Origin: Macrobrachium rosenbergii
Taxonomy: Eukaryota > Arthropoda > Malacostraca > Decapoda > Palaemonidae
Length of the DNA stretch: 64,000 nt
Direction: 5' to 3'
Assembly: GCF_040412425.1 (NCBI RefSeq)
Contig: NC_089749.1
Coordinates: 38,808,070-38,872,069 of the forward strand
Shown here piece by piece: positions 1 to 12,349 of this stretch (positions within the stretch are counted from its first letter, which is position 1; each line of letters starts with the position of its first letter). The notes beneath the pieces are model-generated. The model searched no databases. It worked only from the letters and a program-made list of their open reading frames with translations, and was not told the DNA's origin. The position numbers and the translations under genes were made by a program.

Positions 1-456
1 CCCCCAGCTAACTTCGCGGAGCCGCGGCACTCTCCAGCGGCCCAGCAGATACCTAGTTTAATCAGACGCTACCCACGTCTTGTGGGGGGGGGGAGTATTG
101 TAAAGTCCCCGCTAAGTGGGTTTTCTATGGTGAGCCGCCTGTTTTCTACGATGGCTCCCATTCGAGGCTGAGTCAAGCAAAGGAGCCACATTTTTTTCTA
201 TGTAAATACGTATCTATTACTGATTCAATTGCACCTGTCTTCTTTCCATATGTGTTAGAATATTGTTGCGTCATTTCTTGTTAACTTACCTGTCATATTA
301 TTTGTATTTACCTGTTACAATTAATACCAAAAGTAACTGACCTCAGGTCACCTGTATTCTATTGTATTCCTCTGTGTGACCTCCGCACGCCGCTTCATAA
401 GTGGCCTGCATTCTGAATAAACCAGCAGTACATGTCCACCTGCTCAATATTTTGCA
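1..456 (+). mobile_element. Probable 3' end and LTR of a Gypsy-type retrotransposon
   Basis: The first ~95 bases are open in frame 1 and GC-rich, unlike the AT-rich DNA that follows, and could be the end of a retrotransposon polyprotein. A G-rich run at 83-94 resembles a polypurine tract, and directly after it TGTAAAG at 99 looks like an LTR start. An AATAAA signal lies at 417-422, and the segment up to a CA at 455-456 would give an LTR of about 358 bp. The element body lies outside the window, so the second LTR cannot be compared. The right boundary is a guess. Confidence 0.4.
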
Positions 457-1925
457 CCTCTTATAGGGGTTGCTTTTTTGTTTTTAAGTGTATTTATTGA
501 GTTTATTTTGTTACAAGTACAGTAGGGGAAAATTAGTTTAGATAATTGCTTTTTGCATCAAGTTGTCATTTTAAAGTGTGATAGTTGTTGTTTATTAGCA
601 TATTTAGTGTTTACAGTTATGAGGTATTGACAAGGTTAGGTCAGGAAGGGTACAGAGTTGCCCGTAGATAATATTACTCGCCCTTATTTGGATTTTGCCA
701 TTATCTGAATGGGCCTTGGCGCTGTTAATCTGGATAATCGAGGGATTACTTTCATATCTAACTTTAGACTTTTCATTATTGACTTCTATAAGTATTCTTG
801 TATTTCAGGTTATTTGGAATAGCAGTAACTGTTCTTGATTCAGCTATCCAGCAGTTGCCCTCTTCTGCATTTTAGGAAATTAAAAGCAGGCACTCATATG
901 TGGGAGAAAATATTCTTAAATAATTACATGCAATTCCTGACTATATACAGTTCATCATCACCCCTGGTTTATCATGATAAAGGCACTCCTTGTTCATTCT
1001 AAACATGAAAAACTGACATGGTGTGCTGAATCAAGGAAGGTCAAGCATTCTATAAAAGCTGAGCCTGCTACCTGGTTTTAAATCCAAGGATGCATGCATT
1101 TACTTTCCTGTCTGCTTTCCATTTCAAGTGTCATACTTAGTGTACAATGTTCTCTAATATAAATATTTATTTTCTAATTTTTTTCTTTTTTGTGATTTCA
1201 GCTTTAGTGTTTTACCTTTCCCTGCATTTCCTCTCTATTAATTTATACAGCGAGTTTTTAAATTACAGGCAATTATACAGTAGAATATGGGGTCCACTAG
1301 ATTTTAGCAAAGCCCTAAGGATATGGAGTACTGTATTCATCTTCTTCACAACAGGGTCTAGAGAAATATGATCAACCTTACTTGGTTGTCATGACCCTTG
1401 CAATAAATTCTTGTTTTTTAGTCTAAGAACCTTCAAGAATCTGCTCTCTGAACAACACAATATTCCACAAAAAATATAATATATTACAGTTTATGTTGTG
1501 GTCTGTACTACTTATAAGATTACAAATGACAGACTCTGATGTGCATATCTTACCCATTGTTGGTGTTGCTTAATTTTACTTTAGGAAAGATTTTTCCTTT
1601 GGAAATCATGAGCAATTCATTAAAACCAATCAAATCAAAAGACATTTTTACTCTGGGCATCTGAACTTTATCAGCTCCACTTAGTTTGTTTATGTTTAGC
1701 TTGATGAGACAGGTCTTCATCTGTTCATTTTCTATGTTTTTTTTTTTGAGTAAAAGTAAGTTATAACTTTATAACTGCTGGTCTGCCTTATAACATTACT
1801 GAGGAAAAGGTAATGCCAGGAGGATTATATATGGCATATATGTTGCTGCCTCATTCGGTCTTCCTCATTTGTCCTACTTAAATCCCATCCTGACTTGCCA
1901 ATTCTTGCTGAATTTCCTCTCCTGA
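457..1925. other. Intergenic DNA without recognisable gene
   Basis: AT-rich sequence with short chance open frames only. The one at 1147-1371 is hydrophobic and low-complexity and has no family match that I recognise. No splice-flanked coding stretch or transposon end was seen. Confidence 0.5.
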
Positions 1926-3370
1926 AAAATTCACAAAATCCCTTGATCTTATAACTCCTTTACCAGAATTTTGAATTCTATTGAGTGAAACTTCTACTTC
2001 ACTGTCTTTAGTACTTAATACTGATACAGTCTTTCAGCTCTCTTCCTTGGATACCACCTAAATTAAGAGGAAGCCACCACCAAGCGCTGACATCTTGGGG
2101 TTCCTTCAACATCCTTAAAATCCCTCTGGCTCTTGAAGCCTTATTCCATACATAGACTTTATTCTTCAGAAAAGACAGGAAATATCTATCCTTGAACTAA
2201 TTACATTATTGCCTAATATCAAAAACCCATTCCTTCTTTGAAGAGGACTGGTGCATGGAGAGTATATTTGAAGCCTTTTTATTACAGAACACTCTGAAGG
2301 TTGATCTAAATTCCTAGCAGGTTGTCAACTGTGTTGAGTCATCATTAGGCGCATGAGTACTATTTATTTTAAAAGACCGACCCATAAAAGTCCTAGAAAA
2401 ATAAAAAAACTGAATGATAATGCTAAAAATACACCAAGAGGCTTAAGTCTCCACAATGACACTAGTAGGAACCAATTCTAAATATCCACCCCAACCCTGC
2501 CCCGTACCAACATAAAATTATCCCCACTCCAACTAAACTGGCTGGCACGCCAGACAGAATACAAGGAATCCTATCCCAAATATCGGCCTACCCCTGGATT
2601 CCACATTTTGATCCTTGGGACAAATCAGTCTTCAAATGTCCTGATTTGAAAAATTCATAAAATCTCTTGAACTTATAACGCCTTTAACAGAAATTTGTGT
2701 TCTATAAGGTGAAAACTTCTATTTCACTTTTAAAAGGTACTTAATGCTGATACAATCTTTCAGCTCTTTTCCTTGGATGCCACCTAAATCAAGAGTGAGC
2801 CATCACCAAGTGCTGACATCTTGGGGTTCCTTCAACTTCCTTAAAATCTCCCTGGCTCTTGAATCCTTATTCCATTCACAGACTTTATTCTTCAGAAAAG
2901 ACAGGAAACTTCTACCCTGGAACTAATTACATTACTGCCTAATATCCAAAATCCATTCCTTCTCTGAAGAGGACTGGTGCATGGAGAGTCTATCTGAAGC
3001 CTTTTTATCACAGAAAACCTTGAAGGTTGATCTAAATTCCTAGCAATAGTTGTCAACTGTGCCGAGCCATCATTAGGCCAATGGGTACCATTTATTTTAA
3101 AAGACCAATCCATAAAGTACTAGAAAAAAGAAAAAACTGATTGACAATGTTAAAGATACACCAAGAAGCTTAAATTTCCACCAATGACACTACAGTAGTA
3201 GGAACCAACTCCTAAATATCCACCCACTACCCTACCCCATACCAACACAAAATCATTCCCACTCCAACTGCACAAACAGATTACAAGGAATCCTATCCAA
3301 AATATCAGCCCATCCCTGGATTCCACAGATTGATCGTTGAAACAAATCAGTCATCAAGGTCCTGATATGA
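1926..3370. repeat. Direct tandem duplication, ~722-bp unit, two diverged copies
   Basis: The block starting GAAAAATTCACAAAATC at 1926 recurs as GAAAAATTCATAAAATC at 2648, and similarity continues to about 2647 and 3370. Shared landmarks include a CTGACATCTTGGGGTTCC stretch (2088 and 2814) and GAAGAGGACTGGTGCATGG (2240 and 2966). The copies differ by scattered substitutions and small indels, so the duplication is not recent. Neither copy keeps an open frame. The nature of the unit is unknown. Confidence 0.85.
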
Positions 3371-3484
3371 CAACTACTAAGCAATGGTATTCCCTCTTTG
3401 AAATCAAGAACACTGAAAAGAAAGTGTTAGAGAGACCAGAAACTCAGATGGAGAGAAGTAAAGTAAATTAATTGGAGCAACATG

Positions 3485-3570
3485 AATTGCAGGTGCAACA
3501 AGGAAAACCCTACAGCTGCACTGAGGCAATAGTTAGAGAGGTTGACAGCAAGATTAAAGAAAACTTATAA
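3485..3570 (+). repeat. Fragment of interspersed repeat shared with 62985-63065
   Basis: The stretch with AAAACCC, a TGCAC/TGCAT box, and GACAGCAAGAT followed by GAAAAC recurs in the same order and orientation near 62990-63065. I recall this as part of a repeat very common in decapod genomes, but only the similarity within this window is visible here. Confidence 0.5.
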
Positions 3571-5094
3571 ATTCTGAAAGAGGTCAAAGAAACAAATGAG
3601 AAAAAGACAAAGTGTATAGACACATGTAGATCTCAACCTGGAGAAATGAGATTCCCCTGGTTCGAATCCTGTCACCTACCATACTGCTTCAAAGCGGAAT
3701 GTAAAATTAATATTCTAAGGTGATGCAATGTGAATATAAATCCTCTAAGGTGATGCAATGTGCTGTTATCAAGCCACTGTCCAATTGAGCAGATCTGGTG
3801 AGAGCCACAAAAAATAAGTTGTAACCTAAGTATAACGATTAAGGCATGTCTTCAGTTTCATCATATTTGCACATACTTTATAGTTACCTGAGATTGCATT
3901 TTTTGCTCAAAAATAATTTTTTTCTTGTCCCTCAAATTGGGTTTTGAATCAGTGATACCACATTTAGCACTAGTATTCTGTTATAATTTGATCACAGTCA
4001 CTTGTTGCTGAAAGAAGTATGTTATGATAGTGTAATAATTTAAAACAGAAATTTACTAACAGTACGTCTTGCTACCGCTGGAGGAAATCATTGTATTTTG
4101 GTGGTGCCATGTATACAGCTTAAAATCTAGCATCTTCAAGTTCATGACCTTATTAGCCCCCTAAAACGACCTCTTTCATTTATGACATTCTTTCATTTTA
4201 ATATATTTAGAGCCATTCATGGAAATCTCAATTTCCAATACATTTACTGTTTATGTTTAAGAAGACTTGGCTACCCTATAAGGTCTGGTGACCAGCATAG
4301 CTACTCCACTTGTAAACTCACACTGTACATATCTTAAATGCAATAAGTGAAGAATCCACCAATTGGTGACAACATAAATGAAAGACTTGTGATACACACA
4401 AATTTGTGGACAACCAAAGCTAAGAAAAGTTGATAAGAGGTAAGAGAAAGGCTATTTAGAGCAACACAGAATGGAAAACTCCCTTCCCTGCAAAAAGGAA
4501 GTTTGGCATCATTAAGTCAACTGCCCCTTAGTTATAATATAATGAAATGGTTTGTTCTCAGCATGAACACAACCAGTTGTCCTTAAAATAGAAAAAAATT
4601 GCATTACCAACAGCCAAAATGCAAAGAGTGACTAAAACTTGTGCATTTTCATTCCTCTGCTATAATGCCGTGAGAAAAATCATTACTGCAGTGTAAATTT
4701 TCTCTCAACTAGATCAAAGAACAACTTCTTATTAGTTCGGTATTCATGCCTTTGTTATATACCATACAATGAAAAGTGCAAGGTGCTAGTATATGGTGGA
4801 GCCGTAAAGGATTTCTAACTTTAGCTTACCTTTCCACAATAAAGTTTTTGTCTTATGTTGCCTCTATACCTAACAATAAATATGTATACCTTGATGATGC
4901 ATTTTAATAAATATTCCAAAGAGTTAAGAAAGCCAAATACATCTAGCTGCTTTGAATTTGGTCGAGTCTGGAAGGAAATTATAAGGCATCAGTATATGTA
5001 TCCGCCTCTCAACAGCATACATTCTATGTGGAGAACAAAATCTTAATAGTAAATATATGTGCTAAAATGAATCCTGCAAAAGGCATATACCTAC

Positions 5095-5095
<1 letters not shown>
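3571..5095. other. Intergenic DNA without recognisable gene
   Basis: AT-rich, no supported coding region, transposon end or tandem repeat. Short open frames near 4855-5046 show no family features. Confidence 0.5.
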
Positions 5096-5137
<42 letters not shown>

Positions 5138-5138
5138 G
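5096..5138. repeat. (CA)n(TA)n microsatellite
   Basis: About 16 CA units followed by a short TA run. Confidence 0.95.
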
Positions 5139-5361
5139 CAAAGCTGTAAATTTTACAAAAAAGTATACATCCCATTTTTCAGACACCAATATTTAGTAGT
5201 AGTGATAGTAGAAAGTGAATCTGTGGCCTCTCTTTTGGGGTGGCTCTTCTGCATTCAATAACCACAACTGGCCCCAAAATTGTAATTTTCTCATATTGCA
5301 TTGTATTTTATCAACAAAAGACTAAATATATGTAACATATGGAGTTTTGTATGGTTACAAA

Positions 5362-5434
5362 ATATTTGAAATGGTTTCTGAAAATACTAAATGTTTCAGG
5401 GAGGAGTATTTTTCTCTGATGAATATAATATATA
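5362..5434 (-). repeat. (TA)n-associated repeat, inverted copy
   Basis: Read on the minus strand, this segment contains ATTCATC, GAGAAA and the block CTCCCTGAAACATTTAGTAT. The same blocks in the same order lie next to (TA)n at 13563-13632 and 23480-23550 on the plus strand. In all three places it directly borders the TA tract, so the tract and this flank appear to travel as one repeat. Confidence 0.7.
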
Positions 5435-5444
5435 TATTTTTATC

Positions 5445-5446
<2 letters not shown>

Positions 5447-5529
<83 letters not shown>

Positions 5530-5547
5530 TATACATATATATATATA
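5447..5547. repeat. (TA)n(CA)n microsatellite abutting the Tigger element
   Basis: Pure TA to about 5519, then ACACACAC and mixed TA/CA up to the left end of the Tigger element at 5548. Confidence 0.95.
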
Positions 5548-7448
5548 CAAGTGAACCCCCATATTCGCGTTCTCAAGGTTCGCGGACTCACCCATTCGCA
5601 GGTTTTTCTGTGGAACCTATCTAAAATATTTTTGCAGTAAACTCACGTATTCGTGGGGTTTTCTATGGAACATATCTATAAAAATATTCGCGGGGAACCT
5701 CCCTATTCGCGGATGCAGATTTTTTGTCTATTTCGTATAGCAATATTCTGTATTTTCATATTTATTGTATAATAACATTAAATAATCATGTAAATCAATA
5801 ATAATACTGTACTACAGTACTGTACATATAATAGTAATAGAAATTAAATAACAATATTATGTAATACTGCACTGGGTACCTTAATAATAATAAATAATAA
5901 AGTTAAATCAGTACGCTGAAGATGATGAGGATGATGAATTAGCTGTGCAGTACGATGAATGACAGGAGGCGCTGTCATGTTAAGGTATTTGAACATGGCA
6001 ACGAAGGTGGTACAGTAGGGCTGCATGAGTATTTTACCCTGTTCATGCTCAATGCAGGAGACTGCAATTGTCATGCTGTAATGGGCTGCTACTTCTCTGT
6101 GACTTTTGCCCTCTCTTAACAAAACAATCATGTCTACAGTACTTTCTTCTCATCAGTCATTACAGTAATTGTAGGCTATTGGCCAGAGGCCTTAGAAGAA
6201 GCAGAGCATTCAGAGGACATCTTAATGCACGATTTCAAAAAATATTTTTAGGCCATAGTACTGTACACGCAAAACACACAAACGTGAGATAGCAATAAAA
6301 CGGGTTATATTGGGTCATTTGCCGATAATTTGCCACTACAGTATACGCATGGTACTACTGGTTGCGCATAAATATACTAACACTGATCTTCTGTGCATAC
6401 AGTACATACATTTTATAAAATGTTTTGTTGTAGGATGATTTTTAAATATTACATACAAAAAGTGTTTTAGGATGATACATAGTACAGTACAGTACTACGG
6501 GTAGTACGTAGAGCATATCTAAAATACGTAAGACAACAGGAATACTGCAGGGTACATATGTTTACATCTGCGGTATGTAGCATTTTCATGTATGTACTAA
6601 GTATATATTAATGACTACTCTGTAAGTACATTTTGTAAGTTGAAAAACGATTTACTTATTTTTAATTATTACAGTACTGTAATATATTAATGTAAACACA
6701 GCAAAATTTCAATAACATTTATTTGTTTTTCTTAAAAGTGCTTCACCCAAGCCACCTCTCTGCAAATATAAAGAAATCGCAATGCTGGACGCTGTGTACC
6801 CAGGACCAGTGATACTCGACACACTATTGGCTGTCATCTGCAAAGCAGCCAATCCAGAAGCACCATTCATCTTCCTTGGTGCTCATTGGCTGTTCACCTG
6901 GCGCCGATTGGCTGAACATTCACAACCAACTCGCGAACATGGAATTCTGAGAGACCGCATCCACGGCATCCTTCTCAGTTGTGTGTAGTTCGCAGCATCT
7001 TCTTACGGTGTGAAATCGTGCATGTTTCCTTTTGGGTTTTTATCTTTGTGCATCAGCGGTATTCAGCCCTACAATGCCTCCTAAAAAAAAGCCCTGCTCC
7101 TTCAAAGACTTCTGGCAAAGAGTCTAAAGGAAAGAAGACTGTTATGAAACTCGAGAAGGTGAAACTTCTTGACATGTTAAAGGAGGGCAAAAGTTTTGCT
7201 GCGGTTCGCCGCCATTTCAGTGTTATGAGAGCACAGTGAGATATATCAAGAAGAAAGAGGTGGAGATACGCAAGTCTGTGAGTATGAGCTACTTTGGTAG
7301 TGCAAAGACAGTTGCGACAGTGCAGGATAAAACAATCGTGAAAATGGAATCTGCTCTGGCATTCTGGATAAAGGACTGCCGGAAGAAAAACATGCCCCTC
7401 GACTCCAACATCATTCGCGAGAAAGCGCGACAACTCTACCAGCAGTTA

Positions 7449-8801
7449 GGGGAGAGCGGGGCTAGTTGCATCAAATTTTACATTTCCTTCTACAGAATTG
7501 TGTAACATTCATTTAATTGAAATTCAGTTGTCATATATAAATATACAAGACATCATCGAGTTCACATGCGTAGATATTAATAAAAATAATTTCTTATATA
7601 TTTAATTTTGATATATAATTAAAAATATATTTGATACAACTTACCCCATCTGCGGGGCAAGTTGCATCAGTATGAGGGGCAAGTTGAATCATAAGCAAAT
7701 TATAATTTTTGAGAGATTATTTCAATGATAAGTAAATACAAAACCACAATAAACTGAACCGATGAACCTTAAATTTATTCATCATCAGATTCACAGTTAT
7801 GACAAATATAATATAAAGCTCTATCTGTTCCCGAGCATTCCCTCATGAGACCATCCTCTGCATGTACTACATTGAATCCATTTCTCCCGGGCCTGCTATT
7901 GGAATAGGGCTCTACACATATCAGACAATACCAGTCTTCGTCGTCTGAGCTGGATGTGTCGTACTTTACAGCTGGTTTTGGATCGAACTTTGTGTGGAAA
8001 CTCCTGCTTCCTCTTTTTGGTGGCTTTCTTTTCTTTGACGTTGCTCTTTTATTTTTTTCATAGTGGCTTCAGCATACAGAGCATTTTTTCAGGTGTGTCT
8101 GTTAATATGGCACTCTTACGTGCTTTTCTGCCTGTATTGTATTTCTTTTTCCGAGGTGTTGCTTTTGGATGAGGCATAATTTTTTCAGGGCAAAGTGAAG
8201 ACTCACCATTTGCAGTTTCAACTTCATCAGTAATGAAAGAAGGTTGTGTTTCTACTGCTGTATAAATGGAGAGAAGCGTGTCAATTGCTGCAAAAGTGGA
8301 AGGAATAGGTTCATTTCTGAAATTAATAAAACGAGTTGAATGCATAAGAATATTTTAATTAAAAGTAATGTAATAAATTTACTAATGGGGCAAGTTGAAT
8401 CATGATTCAACTTGCCCCATCGTGAAATGATTCAACTTGCCCCTTGACAACAATCAAAATTTGATCGCCATCTAGATATATACTAACGGTCATTCTAATG
8501 CAAATTTGTAAGAAAAATAATTGCATATAGAACAGAATTATATAGATATTTTCAAAACACTGTTACTAATATAAATACATGAGGTACAAGAAAAATAGTG
8601 AAATCGATAAAAATTACTAAGGTCGAAATCAGTAAATTTATCATAAATTCAAAAGCTCTTGCACATTCCCTCTCTCTCTCGAGCTGTGTCCTGACGGACT
8701 AACACACATTTGAACCGCCTGTCAGCCTACTACAGGCGCCGAGTTGCCAGTTATGCCCACTGATGCAACTTACCCGCGATGCAACTAGCCCCGCTCTCCC
8801 C
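7449..8801 (-). mobile_element. Pogo-like element inserted inside the Tigger transposase
   Basis: Inverted ends: GGGGAGAGCGGGGCTAGTTG at 7449 and its complement closing at 8801 (CAACTAGCCCCGCTCTCCCC), flanked on both sides by TA. Precisely removing it rejoins the Tigger reading frame, which confirms the borders. Inside, the decamer CAACTTGCCC or its complement, part of a TGATTCAACTTGCCCC box, recurs in both orientations near 7641-7690 and 8385-8443. These boxes resemble repeated transposase-binding sites. At 1353 bp it is a deletion derivative that keeps only the C-terminal part of a transposase gene on the minus strand. Confidence 0.9.
7775..8345 (-). pseudogene. C-terminal remnant of a pogo-like transposase with Cys-rich tail
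   Basis: The minus-strand frame from 8345 contains GRKARKSAILTDTPEK, a Lys/Arg-rich segment ending in a TDTPEK motif that follows the DDE domain in insect pogo-type transposases. After a frameshift around 8040-7990, the frame ending at the stop at 7775-7777 has a Ser/Asp stretch and DWYCLICVEPYSNSR, then YYICHNCESDDE. This is the Cys-rich, PHD-like tail of the same family. The spacing of CxxC...CxxC fits zinc binding; one middle Cys/Trp block is decayed. The DNA-binding and catalytic parts are absent, so this is not an autonomous gene. Confidence 0.75.
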
Positions 8802-10497
8802 TATCAACTGCTAAGGAAGGCGACAATGTAGAACAGGTAGAGGAAGGTGTTGAAGAAGGCGAATTAGAATTTTTAGGCTTTGATGAACCAGCAGAAGAAG
8901 AGGGGGAAGAGCCCCAAGCAGGACCATCATCAGCGCCTCAAGGTTTCCAGGCCAGCAAGGGGTGGTTCCACTGATTTCAAAAGCGGTTCCACCTAAAGTC
9001 TGTTGCAATGCATGGGGAATCAGCATCTGCAGACATTGAAGCAGCCGCAAAATATCCGGAGGCCTTCAAGAAGATCATCAAGGAGACGGGCTACCATCCA
9101 CAACAGGTGTTCAATATGGATGAGACTGGCCTGTTCTGGAAGAAGATGCCTTCCCGGACATACCTTATGAAGGACAAAGCTAAAGCCTCCGGATTCAAGG
9201 CCCAGAAGGATAGGGTTACCCTCATCATGTGTGGGAATGCAGCTGATTTCATGCTTAAACTAGGCCTCATTTACAAGGCTGCAAACCCCAGGGCCCTCAA
9301 GAATAAGAACAAGGCATTGCTTCCTGTGTTCTGGATGCATAACCCTAAGGCCTGGATCGCCAAAGTCCTCACAGAGTACTGGTTCCATCAGAGCTTCATC
9401 CCTCAAGTTAGGCAATACCTGAACGACTTGGCCATGGAGTTCAAGGTGTTGCTGATTATGGATAATGCTGGTGGCCACCCTCTCGATCTTTCTTACAAGG
9501 GAGTCCAGTTTGAGTTCCTCTCTCCCAACACCACCTCTCTCCTCCAGCCAATGGACCAGGGCATGATCCGTGCCTTCAAGGCACTCTATACCGGGAACTC
9601 CCTCCAGCACCTTGTAACTGCAATGGACAGTGACAGTGAATTTACGCTAAAAGAATACTGGCATAAATTCATGACTGCCACATGTCTGAGCATCATCAGC
9701 CAATCACTGAATGACATGAAGAAGGAGACCCTGAACACATGCTGGAACAAGTTGTGGCCGGAGTGTGTTCATGATTACAGGGGCTTCTCTCCTGAAGAAA
9801 TTCAACATTCGGCCATTAATAAGGCTGTCCAGTTGGCAAGGATTCTAGGTGGGGAAGGCTTCGAGGACATCACCGAGGATGAAATCGGCACCTTATTGAT
9901 GCTCACTCTGACCCCCTGACGGACCAGGATTTGGAAGAGCTGACGAAGTCTGCCAGTGAAGAAGATGATACGCCAGGTTCAGGGGAGGAGCAGGAGGAAG
10001 AGGAGGGCGGCCTGACTTTGGAATGTCTGTCCCACATTAAGAGAATGATCAAGGATACGCAGGAGTATGTTTCAACATGGGATCCTTTTATGGAAAGCTC
10101 CTTAAAGTTTTCAAACATGCTTGATTCAGCATGGGAGCCCTATAATCAAACCCTCACCATCATGAAAAAGCAGCGACAGCAGCTGCCTATTACCATGTTC
10201 ATCAAACGGACGAAGAAGGCCCCTCCAAAGCCTCCCAAATCACCCGAAGTAGTGCCTCTTGAATCGCCTGAAGAAGTGCCTCCCCAATCGCCTGAAGTCG
10301 TGCCTCCCGAAGCGCCTTCTGAAGGTGAAGAGGCACCCTCAGATGAGTTGTAACTCCTCTGCTTTGCTGTGCAGTCATATCTTCATCGTCATTCATTGCA
10401 CTGCACAGCTAATTCATCATCATCATCTTTAATCAACATTCATCACTGGTGAGTACCCTTTTATGATTTGACGTATGTAGTAATCTTAAGTGTGAAG

Positions 10498-11263
10498 TAT
10501 TAAATTTTTAAAATGTGCATAAATTTTTTTATTTTTTTCTCTCTCTTTTTGTGAATTACGTATACGTAAATACTAATGTTCCCCCCGAAAAGAAAACAGG
10601 ACGGCTTGCAACTGAATGAAAGAAAATGTGCGTGGCTGAATACGTATGGGGGGGGGACTGGATTATTTTCACCTACAGCTGTAAGCCATACAGTACGTAC
10701 GTATAAATGTAATGATAAAATGTTTAAGATGGCTTGGAAATTATATTAATAGTATCATTTCAAAGATTAATACAGTAATAAGGTAATAGTTTAATGTATA
10801 TTTGATGTAGGCTGGTATTCTTAGGCATACAGTACTTTGGTGTTTGACCTTTCATGGTAGACAGGTACAAATACACGTAGTATTAAATTTTTTAAAATGT
10901 GCATACGTTTTTTTTATTTTTTCTCTCTTTTTGTGAATTACATACTGTATATGTAGCTACCAATGGTTCCCCCGAAAAGAAAATGGGATGGCTTATAACT
11001 GTATGAAAGAAAATGTGTGTGTGGCTGAAGACATAGGGGGGGCTGGATTATTTTCACCTACAGCTGTAAGCCATACAGTACGTACATATAAATGTAATGA
11101 TAAAATGTTTAAGATGGCTTGGAAATTATATTAATAGTATCATTTCAAAGATCAATACAGTAATAAGGTAATAGTTTAACGTATATTTGATGTAGGCTGG
11201 TATTTTTAGGCATACTTTGGTGTTTGACCCTTCATGGTAGACAGGTATAAGTGTTTTTAGAGG
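10498..11263. repeat. Tandem duplication, 383-bp unit, two copies inside Tigger 3' region
   Basis: TATTAAATTTTT at 10498 and TATTAAATTTTTT at 10881 start two copies that share a CCCCGAAAAGAAAA block, a G-run (~10650, ~11035), CCATACAGTACGTAC and GTAGACAGGTA. They differ by small indels. Non-coding. Confidence 0.9.
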
Positions 11264-11364
11264 GGCGTTGTAAGCATTCGCGGATTTGACCTATTCGCGG
11301 GTGGGTGTGGGACGCATCCCCTGCACATATGGGGGTTCACTGTATACATATATATATACATATA

Positions 11365-11728
11365 CTGGCAGTCCCCGGTTTACGACGGGGTTTCCGTTTT
11401 TACACTGCGTCGTAAACCAACAAGCGTCGTAATCCGAAAAATCATCGAAAATCGTCAAATATCCTAAGAAAATCTTACTTTTAATGCTTTGGGTGTATTG
11501 AAAACGATGTAAACTATATTTTTATTGAGTTTTTCATCAAAAAACCTCAAAATTTTGATTATTCTGCTGTTTTGGAGCCATATTTCTTCCGTCGGATTGG
11601 CGTACGACAAGTCGTAACCCCGGAACATGTGTTGTAAACCTGGAAATAATTACTGATGAATATATCTGAAAAGCTTCGTAACCTCCGAATGTCGTAAGCC
11701 GGACCTGTCGTAAACTGGGAACTGCCTG
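11365..11728. mobile_element. TA-flanked MITE, family 'GGCAGTCCCC' (copy 1)
   Basis: 364 bp between TA dinucleotides. The left end is CTGGCAGTCCCCGGTTTACG and the right end closes with AACTGGGAACTGCCTG, an imperfect inverted repeat. Several GTCGTAA motifs lie inside. It is clearly related to 46805-47148 over its full length. It has no coding capacity. The TA target and CAGGCAGT-type ends suggest mobilisation by a Tc1/mariner-pogo transposase. Confidence 0.88.
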
Positions 11729-11865
11729 TATAAATACATATAGATGTAAGGATAACTAGAAATTCTGAATATTCTGAATATTAATTAACATAATGAAAGA
11801 GAGAAAGAGAGAGAAACCTTCCATTGATGGACACTGATAGATGGAGAGAGAGATTTGAAGAAAAC

Positions 11866-11870
<5 letters not shown>

Positions 11871-11902
<32 letters not shown>
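11871..11902. repeat. (GA)n microsatellite
   Basis: About 16 GA units; GA-rich DNA continues on both sides from 11790. Confidence 0.95.
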
Positions 11903-11906
<4 letters not shown>

Positions 11907-12267
11907 GCAAAACACTATATCATGATGACAAGGCCAAACTGAAAAGCAAAAAAGATTGGTAACAAGCACCAGAAAAGCAACACCTGTGTGTGATTACATG
12001 AGCCAAACTCAGGTATGTGTTATGACTGAGTCGCGGTGACGAAGTCATTATGACTGCACTTAACTGAGCTGGAAATCACAAGAAACTCGTAACAAAACAC
12101 ATGGTAGCCTTAATTGGGTATACAGCCATTGGAATCCATAACTTCCAGTGACATACAAGCACCTCCTTTTGAAGGCGGTGTGGTTTCCAAAAAATCTACC
12201 CAAAAAGGGACGTCTTTAGATTAGCCTAACCAATACATCTACAGAGGCAGGGCAGAAACCAAGATTC
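11903..12267. other. Unassigned DNA before the large duplication
   Basis: No coding region or repeat recognised. It ends where similarity to 21145 begins. Confidence 0.4.
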
Positions 12268-12349
12268 CACCTACAAAGGGGCTGGACAGAGACTTCCAGA
12301 AATCCTTATCAAGTCCAGTTCTGAGGGGGAGCAGCAGAAAAAAAAGTTA

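Larger units (their letters stand above)
7074..10353 (+). pseudogene. Tigger/Jerky-like DDE transposase, broken and interrupted
   Basis: Start is taken at the ATG at 7074, which begins a Lys/Pro-rich leader and a helix-turn-helix. A frameshift near 7100 and another near 7215 break this part. A CENP-B-type DNA-binding segment follows (7236-7448). Coding is cut at 7449 by a nested element and resumes at 8804. An in-frame TGA near 8972 looks like CGA to TGA decay. The 303-codon frame 9008-9919 holds the catalytic core: MDETGLFW (first Asp, residue 38), IMDNAGGHP (Asp 152) and QPMDQG (Asp 183). A frameshift near 9897 passes into 9931-10353, an acidic then Pro/Glu-rich tail with PPxSPE repeats. 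It would bind the ends and cut and paste the element; this copy cannot be functional. Confidence 0.9.
5548..11342 (+). mobile_element. Tigger-type (pogo superfamily) DNA transposon, full span with nested insertion
   Basis: The left end reads CAAGTGAACCCCCATATTCG and the right end is its inverse (ATATGGGGGTTCACTG, closing at 11342), both flanked by TA, as expected for Tc1/mariner-pogo elements. Subterminal TTCGCGG motifs recur near both ends (5571, 5680, 5706, 11278, 11294). The coding region lies between 7074 and 10353. The span of ~5.8 kb is long for a Tigger element. About 1.35 kb of that is a second transposon at 7449-8801, and another ~380 bp is a tandem duplication at 10498-11263. A short MITE with matching ends is at 60534-60864. 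Confidence 0.88.
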
